Positions 1-5,792 of a stretch of DNA of 11,386 nt are shown in pieces; positions within the stretch are counted from its first letter, which is position 1, and each line of letters begins with the position of its first letter. The stretch spans positions 1-11,386 of the forward strand of contig JBEKHI010000420.1 in the NCBI GenBank assembly GCA_050012355.1, in the 5' to 3' direction. A program made the translations under genes and the position numbers. The DNA comes from JBEKHI01 sp050012355 (GTDB lineage: Bacteria; Actinomycetota; Actinomycetes; Streptosporangiales; Streptosporangiaceae). A model generated the notes under the pieces. The model saw only the letters and a program-made list of their open reading frames with translations. It did not search any database and was not told the DNA's origin.

Positions 1-2
1 TG

Positions 3-332
3 CGGCGGCCAGTCGCCGGTTACGAGGCCCAGATCAGGCAGCTGCGCCACCTGCAGTCCCTCATCGAGACGGCGAAGGTCACCATGCAGGTGATCAGCGA
101 GGCGACCCCGCACGCCACGCCCGGCGCGTTCAGCATCCTGCGGTTCAGCGAACCGGATCTCCCCGACATCGCCTACGTGGAGAACCTGGCCGGCGCCATC
201 TACATCGACAAGCAAGCCGACGTGGATCGCTACCTGCTCGCGATGGAGCGGCTGAGCGTCGTCGCCTGCCAGCCGCGGGACACCCACGCCTTCCTCGACA
301 AGATGGTCGACTGGATGGAAACCCGGACATAA
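3..332 (+). CDS. DUF5753 transcriptional regulator, C-terminal part (5' truncated)
   Basis: This open frame enters from the left edge and stops at TAA 330-332, so only about 109 C-terminal residues are visible. The sequence matches the end of the DUF5753 domain found behind an XRE helix-turn-helix in actinobacterial regulators. It shows a 'VTMQVI' strand, a 'GAFSILRF' segment, an acidic 'EPDLPDIAYVENLAGAIYID' stretch and a closing helix 'DVDRYLLAMERL'. The neighbouring regulator at 735-1589 has the equivalent 'VTMQVLPF', 'GSFSVMEF' and 'VVFLDSVAGVIFLEK' segments, so the two are paralogues. The DNA-binding half must lie outside the window. The internal ATG at 84 is not the start, because homology continues upstream of it in the same frame. 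It converges on the DUF397 gene. Family assignment is confident; the regulated genes are unknown. Confidence 0.8.
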   Translation, partial: RRPVAGYEAQIRQLRHLQSLIETAKVTMQVISEATPHATPGAFSILRFSEPDLPDIAYVENLAGAIYIDKQADVDRYLLAMERLSVVACQPRDTHAFLDKMVDWMETRT

Positions 333-336
333 GGAC

Positions 337-368
337 GGCGGGGCCCCGTCCGTAAACGGAACCCCGCC
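337..368. terminator. Possible bidirectional terminator hairpin
   Basis: Just after the stop of the left regulator, GGCGGGG (337-343) can pair with CCCCGCC (362-368). An inner TCCG-TAAA-CGGA hairpin (349-360) sits inside this stem. A short T run (386-391) lies further downstream. The position between two convergent genes fits a terminator. The stem is interrupted by an asymmetric bulge and the T run is distant, so this is only a candidate. Confidence 0.4.
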
Positions 369-468
369 ACCTTCTCCCCCCCGGAGTTTTTGGGCCGTCA
401 CGCGGGAGCCGTAATCCCACTATGGACGGGCCGAGGGGCCAGAGACAGGACTGCAGCAGACTGGCCGG

Positions 469-678
469 TCAGGCAACCGGCAGGTCGAATTCCCCGTTCT
501 TGGCACCGACGAGGAATGCCGCCCACTCCTCACGCGTGTAGAAGTGCGGGGCTCGGCTGCGGTCCTTGGTGTCGCGGAGCGCAACGCCTCCCTCGGGAAG
601 GTGTGCCACCTCGACACACGCTCCGGACGAGCTCGCGCTGCTCTTAAACCAGCGGAGCGTGGTCAGGTCCTTTTCCAT
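469..678 (-). CDS. DUF397 domain small protein (BldB/Scr2-like)
   Basis: This is a 69-residue protein covering one complete DUF397 domain. Diagnostic features are W10 with KSS (12-14), the Cys-Val-Glu-Val core (21-24), 'ALRDTK' (33-38), 'REEW' (49-52), F55, G58 and the closing 'GEFD'. DUF397 proteins are small and common in actinomycetes. They include BldB and the Scr2 partner of the XRE regulator Scr1, and usually sit beside an XRE/DUF5753 gene whose activity they are thought to modulate. Here the gene lies 56 bp downstream of such a gene on the same strand. The start is well set: AAGGGAG lies a few bases before ATG 676-678. The two genes are probably co-transcribed, with this product the partner of 735-1589. 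The molecular function is inferred from the family only. Confidence 0.9.
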   Translation of the reverse strand: MEKDLTTLRWFKSSASSSGACVEVAHLPEGGVALRDTKDRSRAPHFYTREEWAAFLVGAKNGEFDLPVA

Positions 679-734
679 CTGCTCTCCCTTCCAGAACCGT
701 GTTTTCTTTCCCTTCCCCCCTGAGCCAAAGGAGC

Positions 735-1589
735 TCAGGCGAGTTCTCTGGATACCCGCGCGACAAGATCGGCCGAAGCGGGTGGAGACAGGGCGGCCGC
801 GCGGAGCCGGTCAAACGCCTCGGTTCGATCGCCGACGTCTCTGTCCTTCTCCAAGAAGATCACCCCGGCCACCGAGTCCAGGAAGACCACGTCCGCGTCG
901 CTGCGTTCGGGGAATTCCATGACGGAGAATGAGCCAGACGAGCCCGCGTGCGCGCCGCTCTCGAACGGCAGCACCTGCATCGTCACGCCCGGCCGCTCCG
1001 CGTCGGCCAGCAGGTGGCTGAGCTGCATGCGCATCACGGCTGTACCGCCAACCATCCGGCGGATGACGCACTCATCATGGATCACCCACAGGTCGAACGG
1101 TGATTCCCCGTCCAGTCGCCGCTGGCGCTCGACGCGCACGTCGCTCATCCGCCTGATCTGATCCTCGGTATGCCGCGGGTACATCTCCTTCAGCACCGCG
1201 CGAGCGTACTCGGGTGTCTGCAGCAGGCCATGGATGACCATCGCCTCATAGCTGCGCAGTCCGCTGGCCTCGGCTTCCAGTCCTACGTACATCCCCATCC
1301 CGCTGGGCAGCACGTCGTCATAGACTGACCACCAGCCCTTGCGGTGCCCCTCGCGGGCCATCTCGAGCAGCACCTGCCGCGCACCCGAGTCGGTAACTTG
1401 ATACAGCGACAGCATCGCGGTGAGGTAGGCGGTCTTAGTCGGGGCCTTGCCCGTCTCGATCCGGGACAGCGTCGAGGGCGCGATGCCGAGCCGGTCGGCG
1501 ACTTCTTCCAGTTTGAAGCCGTTATTTTCCCGCAGCGCCCGCAGCTCAGCTCCGAGACGCCGCCGCCGTACCGTCGGTCCGTCCGCCAT
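735..1589 (-). CDS. XRE-family HTH regulator with DUF5753 domain (WhiJ/Scr1-like)
   Basis: A complete 284-residue DNA-binding regulator. Residues 12-66 form an XRE/Cro-C1 type helix-turn-helix ('LGAELRALRENNGFKLEEVADRLGI' then 'STLSRIETGK'). Residues from about 100 to 275 are the DUF5753 effector domain ('LRSYEAMVIHGLLQTPEYARAVL', 'RQRRL', 'VTMQVLPF', 'GSFSVMEFPE'). Length is normal for the family. ATG 1587-1589 is preceded by GGGAGGTGA at good spacing. Relatives WhiJ and Scr1 of Streptomyces act on development and antibiotic production together with a DUF397 partner, and the DUF397 gene lies just downstream here. An RsbW-like ATPase gene is divergent across a spacer with two inverted repeats, which are candidate operators for this protein. 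Autoregulation is an inference. Confidence 0.92.
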   Translation of the reverse strand: MADGPTVRRRRLGAELRALRENNGFKLEEVADRLGIAPSTLSRIETGKAPTKTAYLTAMLSLYQVTDSGARQVLLEMAREGHRKGWWSVYDDVLPSGMGMYVGLEAEASGLRSYEAMVIHGLLQTPEYARAVLKEMYPRHTEDQIRRMSDVRVERQRRLDGESPFDLWVIHDECVIRRMVGGTAVMRMQLSHLLADAERPGVTMQVLPFESGAHAGSSGSFSVMEFPERSDADVVFLDSVAGVIFLEKDRDVGDRTEAFDRLRAAALSPPASADLVARVSRELA

Positions 1590-1663
1590 GCGGACTCACC
1601 TCCCAGGAGGCGCCATCAGTCGATTTCGTACTGTGACGTGATCACTCCGCACTGTCCTGACAA

Positions 1664-1678
1664 GCTGTACGATACAGC
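1664..1678. promoter_or_regulatory. Perfect 15-bp inverted repeat, candidate operator
   Basis: GCTGTA-CGA-TACAGC is a perfect inverted repeat with 6-bp arms and a 3-bp centre. It lies 75 bp upstream of the start of the XRE/DUF5753 gene, next to TTGTCA on the minus strand (1658-1663), which resembles a -35 box though no convincing -10 follows. A second palindrome, GTGATCAC (1638-1645), lies nearby. The size and placement suit an XRE dimer operator. No binding site of this regulator is known to me, so the role is inferred. Confidence 0.45.
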
Positions 1679-1691
1679 AATGAGGCGCGCT

Positions 1692-1715
1692 ATGAAATCC
1701 CATCCGGGATTTCAT
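1692..1715. repeat. Perfect 24-bp inverted repeat in the divergent spacer
   Basis: ATGAAATCCC (1692-1701) and GGGATTTCAT (1706-1715) are exact reverse complements around a 4-base ATCC loop. The arms are AT-richer than the surrounding genome and lack a T run, which argues against a simple terminator. The site lies between the divergent regulator and ATPase genes, 14 bp from the other inverted repeat. It could be an operator or form a stem-loop in a transcript leader. Further along, CAATTC occurs twice in direct orientation with 9-bp periodicity (1809-1823). Confidence 0.5.
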
Positions 1716-1840
1716 CTACACAACTTCCTCCATGCACTTGCGCGCGGTGGGCTTGCAGGTCATGATCGTTCTCATATCCGTCATTCCAAATAGTGGAGAT
1801 ATCCCGGACAATTCACTCAATTCGGACTAAATGCCCTAAG

Positions 1841-1868
1841 TTGCGAAGCCCGAAAGAATATTTATATC
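1841..1868 (+). promoter_or_regulatory. Weak candidate promoter for the ATPase gene
   Basis: TTGCGA (1841-1846) and TATATC (1863-1868) are separated by 16 bp in the most AT-rich stretch of the window, just upstream of the ATPase gene. Transcription from it would begin around 1875, at the Shine-Dalgarno sequence itself, leaving a very short leader. That closeness weakens the call. The true promoter may lie further upstream in the spacer. Confidence 0.25.
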
Positions 1869-1874
1869 GCTCAT

Positions 1875-1881
1875 GGAGGGG
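1875..1881 (+). promoter_or_regulatory. Ribosome binding site deciding the ATPase start
   Basis: GGAGGGG lies 6 bases before ATG 1888-1890. The alternative upstream ATG at 1873 overlaps this sequence and has no Shine-Dalgarno of its own. The start at 1888 is therefore preferred, giving an N-terminus of MKSTAGGH. Confidence 0.75.
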
Positions 1882-1887
1882 AAACGG

Positions 1888-2736
1888 ATGAAATCGACCG
1901 CAGGGGGTCATCGACGCGAAACCGGTTCGGTCGTCCTAGGGTCGCTCACAGTCCCTGGCCATCCCCGGCACGTGTCGCGGGTGCGCGATTTCGTGCGGCG
2001 GGCCGCGGCCGTGATGCCGACCGTGGACTCGGACGCGGCGACCTTACTTGTCTCCGAACTGGTTACCAACGCGATCCAGCACACCCATTCGGGAACGGAC
2101 GGGGCGGTCACCATCATCGTCGCGTCGCTGGCCGACGGACTGCTGGTGGAAGTGACCGACGATGGCTCGGCCGGACAGCCGATCGTCAGGTCCGACCTGT
2201 ACGCGGCGCAAGGACATGGGTTGTACCTGGTCCAGCAGCTCGCCGCCCAGTGGGGGTACATGCGTGATCCGGCGGGCACCACGGTGTGGTTCCACCTGCC
2301 AGCGGCGGACGAGTCAGCGGCCGGGGGGCCGGTCGGGGCCGACTGGTCAGGAAAGCACAGCGCGGACGGCGGCCAAGACGCCGGAACAGATTCCGGCGAG
2401 CTCTTCATCGCTGACGACGTACGGCGGCATCGTGTAGATCAGATCGCGGAAGGGCCGCAGCCAGACACCCGCCCTGACCGCCGCGGCGGCAGCGGTGGCG
2501 ACATCCACATCGCGGCTAAGCTGCACGACCCCGATGGCGCCGAGCACCCGGACGTCGGCCACTCCTGGCAGCTCGGCCGCGGGCTCCAGCCCGTCGCGCA
2601 GCCCCGACTCGATCCTGCTGACCTCGGCGTGCCAGCCATCCGGGTAGCCGCCGAGCAGGACGTCGAGGGACGCGTTCGCGACGGCACAGGCGAGCGGGTT
2701 ACCCATGAAGGTCGGGCCATGTGCGAGCACCGGTAG
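1888..2736 (+). CDS. RsbW-like HATPase_c protein (AbaA-OrfA/anti-sigma type) with run-on C-terminus
   Basis: Residues up to about 140 form a GHKL ATPase domain of the RsbW/SpoIIAB type common in actinomycetes. It has the N box 'LLVSELVTNAIQHTHSG', the G1 box 'VEVTDDGSAGQP', the G2 box 'GHGLYLVQQLAAQWG' and the final strand 'TTVWFHLPA'. No histidine-kinase sensor or dimerisation domain is seen. Such proteins are serine kinases/anti-sigma factors or, in whiJ-like clusters, AbaA-OrfA-type partners of XRE/DUF397 pairs, which matches the divergent neighbours. The family normally ends soon after the last strand. Here the frame stays open for another 140 or so residues and runs antisense through the 3' end of bioA for 390 bp. 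That tail is Arg/Gly/Asp/Pro-rich and looks like a shadow of bioA. The domain is certain; the 3' end is doubtful. Confidence 0.75.
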   Translation: MKSTAGGHRRETGSVVLGSLTVPGHPRHVSRVRDFVRRAAAVMPTVDSDAATLLVSELVTNAIQHTHSGTDGAVTIIVASLADGLLVEVTDDGSAGQPIVRSDLYAAQGHGLYLVQQLAAQWGYMRDPAGTTVWFHLPAADESAAGGPVGADWSGKHSADGGQDAGTDSGELFIADDVRRHRVDQIAEGPQPDTRPDRRGGSGGDIHIAAKLHDPDGAEHPDVGHSWQLGRGLQPVAQPRLDPADLGVPAIRVAAEQDVEGRVRDGTGERVTHEGRAMCEHR

Positions 2737-3633
2737 CTCGCCGCGAGAGATGCCATCGGCGACACCGGGTGTGCACAGCGCCGCCGCCAGCGTGAGATAG
2801 CCGCCGGTAAGCGACTTGCCCACGCACATGATGTCCGGGCTGACCCCGGCGTGTCCGGCGGCGAACAGCGAACCTGTCCGGCCGAAGCCAGTGGCAATCT
2901 CGTCGAAGATCAGCAGCACGTCGTGGGCGTCACACGCCTCGCGTAGCGTTCGCAGGTACGCCGGGTCGTGGAACCGCATCCCGCCGGCGCCCTGCACGAC
3001 CGGCTCGACGATGACCGCGGCCAGCTCGGCGGCGTGTTCCGCGATCAGCGCCGCCAGCTCCGCCGCGTACTCCGCGTCGTACTCCGCGGGCGGCGGCGGC
3101 GCGAACACTTGCCGTGGCAGCACGCCATCCCACATCCGGTGCATTCCGCCCTCGGGATCGCACACCGACATCGCCATGAACGTGTCGCCGTGGTACCCGC
3201 CGCGCCAGGTCAGCAGCTTATGCTTGGCGACCCGGCCGGCGCCGCGCCAGTACTGCAGCGCCATCTTGATCGCGACCTCCACCGACACCGATCCAGAGTC
3301 GCAGAGGAAGACGTGCTCGAGACCCGCCGGAGCGAGAGCCGCCAGCCGGTCGCACAGCCGCACGGCGGGCTCGTGCGTCAGCCCGCCGAACATCACGTGG
3401 CTCATGCTGGTCAGCTGATCCCGCGCCGCCGCGTCCAGCACGGGGTGCGCGTACCCGTGGATCGCCGCCCACCAGGACGACATGCCGTCGATCAGCTCGG
3501 TGCCGTCCGCGAGGCGGATCCTGGCACCCGCCGCCGACTTGACGACCAGTGGCGGCACCCGGGCCGGCATCGGCGCGTACGGATGCCAGACCCGGCGCCG
3601 GTCAAGCTCGGTGAGCTTGTCAGGCGTGAGCAC
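2347..3633 (-). CDS. bioA: Adenosylmethionine-8-amino-7-oxononanoate aminotransferase
   Basis: A complete 428-residue class III PLP aminotransferase. It converts 8-amino-7-oxononanoate to 7,8-diaminononanoate in biotin synthesis, using S-adenosylmethionine as amino donor. BioA hallmarks are visible: 'WHPY' plus Met (16-22), 'SSWWAAIHGY' (52-61), 'CDSGSVSVEVAIKM' (111-124), 'GGYHGDT' (145-151), 'IFDEIATGFGRTG' (242-254), the PLP lysine K273 in 'GKSLTGGYL', 'GPTFMGNPLACA' (306-317) and 'RPFRDLIYTMPPY' near the end. The start is GTG 3631-3633, inside the last codons of der, giving a 14-nt overlap and only a weak AAGG upstream. Translation is probably coupled to der. No bioB, bioD or bioF is in the window. 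At its 3' end the ATPase frame overlaps it on the other strand. Confidence 0.95.
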   Translation of the reverse strand: MLTPDKLTELDRRRVWHPYAPMPARVPPLVVKSAAGARIRLADGTELIDGMSSWWAAIHGYAHPVLDAAARDQLTSMSHVMFGGLTHEPAVRLCDRLAALAPAGLEHVFLCDSGSVSVEVAIKMALQYWRGAGRVAKHKLLTWRGGYHGDTFMAMSVCDPEGGMHRMWDGVLPRQVFAPPPPAEYDAEYAAELAALIAEHAAELAAVIVEPVVQGAGGMRFHDPAYLRTLREACDAHDVLLIFDEIATGFGRTGSLFAAGHAGVSPDIMCVGKSLTGGYLTLAAALCTPGVADGISRGELPVLAHGPTFMGNPLACAVANASLDVLLGGYPDGWHAEVSRIESGLRDGLEPAAELPGVADVRVLGAIGVVQLSRDVDVATAAAAAVRAGVWLRPFRDLIYTMPPYVVSDEELAGICSGVLAAVRAVLS

Positions 3634-4816
3634 TGGCCTTGCCGTGCCTCTTCTCCCTGATACGCATCGAGACCTTCACCGGGGTGCCGTCGAAGCCGAA
3701 CTCCTCGCGGAGCCGCCGCTCGATGAACCGCCGGTAGGAGGCCTCAAGGAAGCCGCTCGTGAACAGCACGAAGTGCGGTGGCCTAGTGCCCGCCTGGGTG
3801 GCGAAGAGGATCTTGGGCTGCCGTCCGCCGCGGATGGGCGGCGGGTGCTCGGCGACCAGCCGGGCGATGAACGCGTTGAGCTGCCCGGTCGATACCCGGG
3901 TCTCCCACCCGGCCAGTGCCGTCTCGATCGCGGGCACCAGCTTCTCCACGTGCCGCCCGGTGGACGCGGAGATGTTCACCCGCGGCGCCCAGCGGGCCGC
4001 GTACAGCTGCCGCTCGATCTCCCGGTCCAGGTAGTGACGCCGTTCCTCGTCGGTGAGGTCCCACTTGTTGTAGGCGATGACCAGCGCGCGCCCAGAATCG
4101 ATGACCATCGACACGATGCGCAGATCCTGCTCGGTGAGCGGATCGCTGGCGTCGATCAGCACGACCGCGACCTCGGCGCGATCCAGCGCGCCCTGCGTCC
4201 GCACGGTCGCGTAGTAGTCGGCGCCCTGATTCTCACGGAACTTGCGCCGGATTCCCGCCGTGTCGACAAAGCGCCACGTCGTCCCGCCAAGCTCGATGAG
4301 CTCGTCGACCGGATCCCGGGTGGTCCCCGCCTCTGGGTGGACGACCGCCCGCTGCTCGCCCGCCAGCTTGTTCAGCAGACTGGATTTACCGACGTTCGGA
4401 CGGCCGATGAGCGCCACGCGGCGCGGGCCGCCCTCGCCATCCGGGCGGTCGGCGGGCGCGTCGGGCAGTGCGGCCAGCACCTGGTCGAGCAGGTCGCCAC
4501 TCCCCCGGCCGTGCAGCGCGCTGACCACCAGCGGCTCGCCGAGTCCGAGCGACCATAGCGCGGTCGCGTCCGCCTCGCCCTTCGTGTCGTTCGAGGGCTC
4601 CCAGCCGCCGGTGTCGAGCAGCGTGAACGCCCGCCCGTTCCAGAGCGCGTCGTACGCCACCCGGTCCCTGGTAACGCCCGGAACGTCCTCGACGACCGCC
4701 TGGCGGCTGCCCAGGATGCGGTTCACCAGGGTCGATTTCCCGACGTTCGGGCGGCCGACGACCGCTAGTACTGGCCGGGGATCGGCGGAGGCAACGCCAT
4801 CGTCGTTATGGCTCAT
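3620..4816 (-). CDS. der: Ribosome biogenesis GTPase Der (EngA) with deletion in GTPase domain 1
   Basis: Der has two tandem GTPase domains and a C-terminal KH-like domain, and acts in 50S ribosome assembly. Domain 2 is complete: P-loop 'GRPNVGKSS' (138-146), 'TTRD' (165-168), 'DTAG' (185-188) and 'NKWD' (250-253), followed by a full KH-like tail. Domain 1 has its P-loop 'GRPNVGKST' (21-29), 'TRD' (49-51) and 'DTGG' (68-71). It then jumps from 'GGWEPS' straight to 'NDTKGEADATALWSLGLGEP'. In E. coli Der, as I recall it, the DTGG to SLGLGE distance is about 73 residues; here it is 16. About 57 residues are missing, including the G4 NKxD motif. Both sides remain in frame and the total is 398 residues, short for the family. 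ATG 4814-4816 overlaps the cmk stop by 4 bp. A real variant or an assembly artefact are both possible. Confidence 0.93.
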   Translation of the reverse strand: MSHNDDGVASADPRPVLAVVGRPNVGKSTLVNRILGSRQAVVEDVPGVTRDRVAYDALWNGRAFTLLDTGGWEPSNDTKGEADATALWSLGLGEPLVVSALHGRGSGDLLDQVLAALPDAPADRPDGEGGPRRVALIGRPNVGKSSLLNKLAGEQRAVVHPEAGTTRDPVDELIELGGTTWRFVDTAGIRRKFRENQGADYYATVRTQGALDRAEVAVVLIDASDPLTEQDLRIVSMVIDSGRALVIAYNKWDLTDEERRHYLDREIERQLYAARWAPRVNISASTGRHVEKLVPAIETALAGWETRVSTGQLNAFIARLVAEHPPPIRGGRQPKILFATQAGTRPPHFVLFTSGFLEASYRRFIERRLREEFGFDGTPVKVSMRIREKRHGKASAHA

Positions 4817-5475
4817 GGCGTCTTCTCCGGAACACGGCGGGTCAGGTCAACGATCTCGGCCACCACTTCGTCGAGCGTCAGGTTGGTTGAGTCCAGCAGG
4901 GTCGCGTCGGGTGCCATGGCCGATTGCGCGGCGTCGAGACGATCACGGCGGTCCTGGTCGGATTCGGTCTGTGCCACGGTGGTCCCCTGGTCGGCGGCGT
5001 GCCGGGCAGCGCGGGCGGCGCTGTCGGCGGTGAGGTACACCTTGACGTCCGCGTCCGGCGCGACCACGGTGCCGATGTCGCGGCCTTCTGCCACGATACC
5101 CGGACCGGCGATGATCTCGCGCTGCTGATCGATCAGGCGCGCGCGGACCTCCGGCACCCTGGCGACGACGCTGACCGAGGTGGTCACGTCGCGGGTACGA
5201 ATCTCCTGCGAAATGTCACGGTTATCGGCTTTGACCCAAAAATGGTCAGGGTCGGTGGCAATGCTGATCTCGGGTGTCCGCGCGAGTGTCCGTACGGTCT
5301 CGCTGTCCGTGACGTCGACGCCACGTTCCAGTAGCCACCAGGTAAGGGCGCGGTACATCGCACCCGTATCGAGGTAGCGAAGACCCAGCGCCCGGGCGAC
5401 GCCACGGGACGCGCTCGACTTGCCGGAGCCTGACGGGCCATCGATGGCGACGACAACCCCCGGTGAATGTTCCAC
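4813..5475 (-). CDS. cmk: Cytidylate kinase
   Basis: A 220-residue (d)CMP kinase that phosphorylates CMP/dCMP to CDP/dCDP with ATP. It has the P-loop 'GPSGSGKSS' (13-21), the 'YLDTGAMYRALTWW' motif (34-47), the CMP-binding and lid segments 'REIIAGPGIVAEGRDIGTVVAPDADVKVYLTA' and the arginine-rich 'ARHAADQ...DRRDR' region. Length is normal. The start is GTG 5473-5475 with no strong Shine-Dalgarno; no better in-frame start lies in the 17-bp gap to the upstream DUF5302 stop. It ends in a 4-bp ATGA overlap with der. In the cmk-der order I recall for Streptomyces, an acyltransferase gene sits between them; it is absent here. Confidence 0.95.
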   Translation of the reverse strand: MEHSPGVVVAIDGPSGSGKSSASRGVARALGLRYLDTGAMYRALTWWLLERGVDVTDSETVRTLARTPEISIATDPDHFWVKADNRDISQEIRTRDVTTSVSVVARVPEVRARLIDQQREIIAGPGIVAEGRDIGTVVAPDADVKVYLTADSAARAARHAADQGTTVAQTESDQDRRDRLDAAQSAMAPDATLLDSTNLTLDEVVAEIVDLTRRVPEKTP

Positions 5476-5492
5476 GTCGAAGATGTTACCGG

Positions 5493-5681
5493 CTATCCGC
5501 TCTTGCGCCGGAACGACCGCTTGCCGGACGCGGGCCCGTGCGCACCGTTCACCTTGTCCGGCGTCTTGCCCTTGCCCGCCGCATCCCCGCCATGACCAGC
5601 GTGCTTGCGCTCGAGCGCCTCGCGGAACTTGCGCTTGACGTCATCCAGGTCGGACTTAGCCGTCTGCTCTTGCTCTGCCAT
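5493..5681 (-). CDS. DUF5302 family small protein
   Basis: A 62-residue, highly charged, lysine-rich protein. It resembles the actinobacterial DUF5302 family through 'DVKRKFREALERKHA' near the N-terminus, a Gly/Ala-rich linker, 'NGAHGPA' and the terminal 'SFRRKSG'. Function is unknown; the middle looks disordered and there is no signal peptide or membrane segment. ATG 5679-5681 is chosen because the family begins about there (MAEQEQTAKSD). An in-frame GTG at 5726 would add 15 residues, and neither start has a clear Shine-Dalgarno at ideal distance. The stop is 17 bp before cmk, so it is probably co-transcribed with it. The 111 bp between tyrA and this gene hold no clear promoter. Confidence 0.75.
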   Translation of the reverse strand: MAEQEQTAKSDLDDVKRKFREALERKHAGHGGDAAGKGKTPDKVNGAHGPASGKRSFRRKSG

Positions 5682-5792
5682 ACCTACCAGTGTCGCACGC
5701 CCCGGTGCCCTCTCCCCGCCAGCCACCCCAACGACGGGACACTCTTCTCGCCCCCGGGCGGTCGCGGTGGCGTGAACGTAGCGGCCAGCGGG

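Noticed and set aside
1344..1793. + strand open frame extending into the divergent spacer
   Set aside because: Most of it is antisense to the XRE regulator, there is no ribosome site of note and no family resemblance.
1873..1887. Earlier ATG for the ATPase
   Set aside because: It overlaps the Shine-Dalgarno of the ATG at 1888 and has none itself.
2324..2345. GC-rich hairpin near the ends of the ATPase domain and bioA
   Set aside because: GTCGG/CCGAC pairing exists on the minus strand but the loop is too small and no T run follows; such pairings are frequent by chance in this GC range.
3482..4558. Long + strand open frame (358 codons) opposite der and bioA
   Set aside because: It is antisense to two genes with clear motifs, its protein is Arg/Pro/Gly/Asp-rich with no recognisable domain, and long shadow frames are expected at this GC content.
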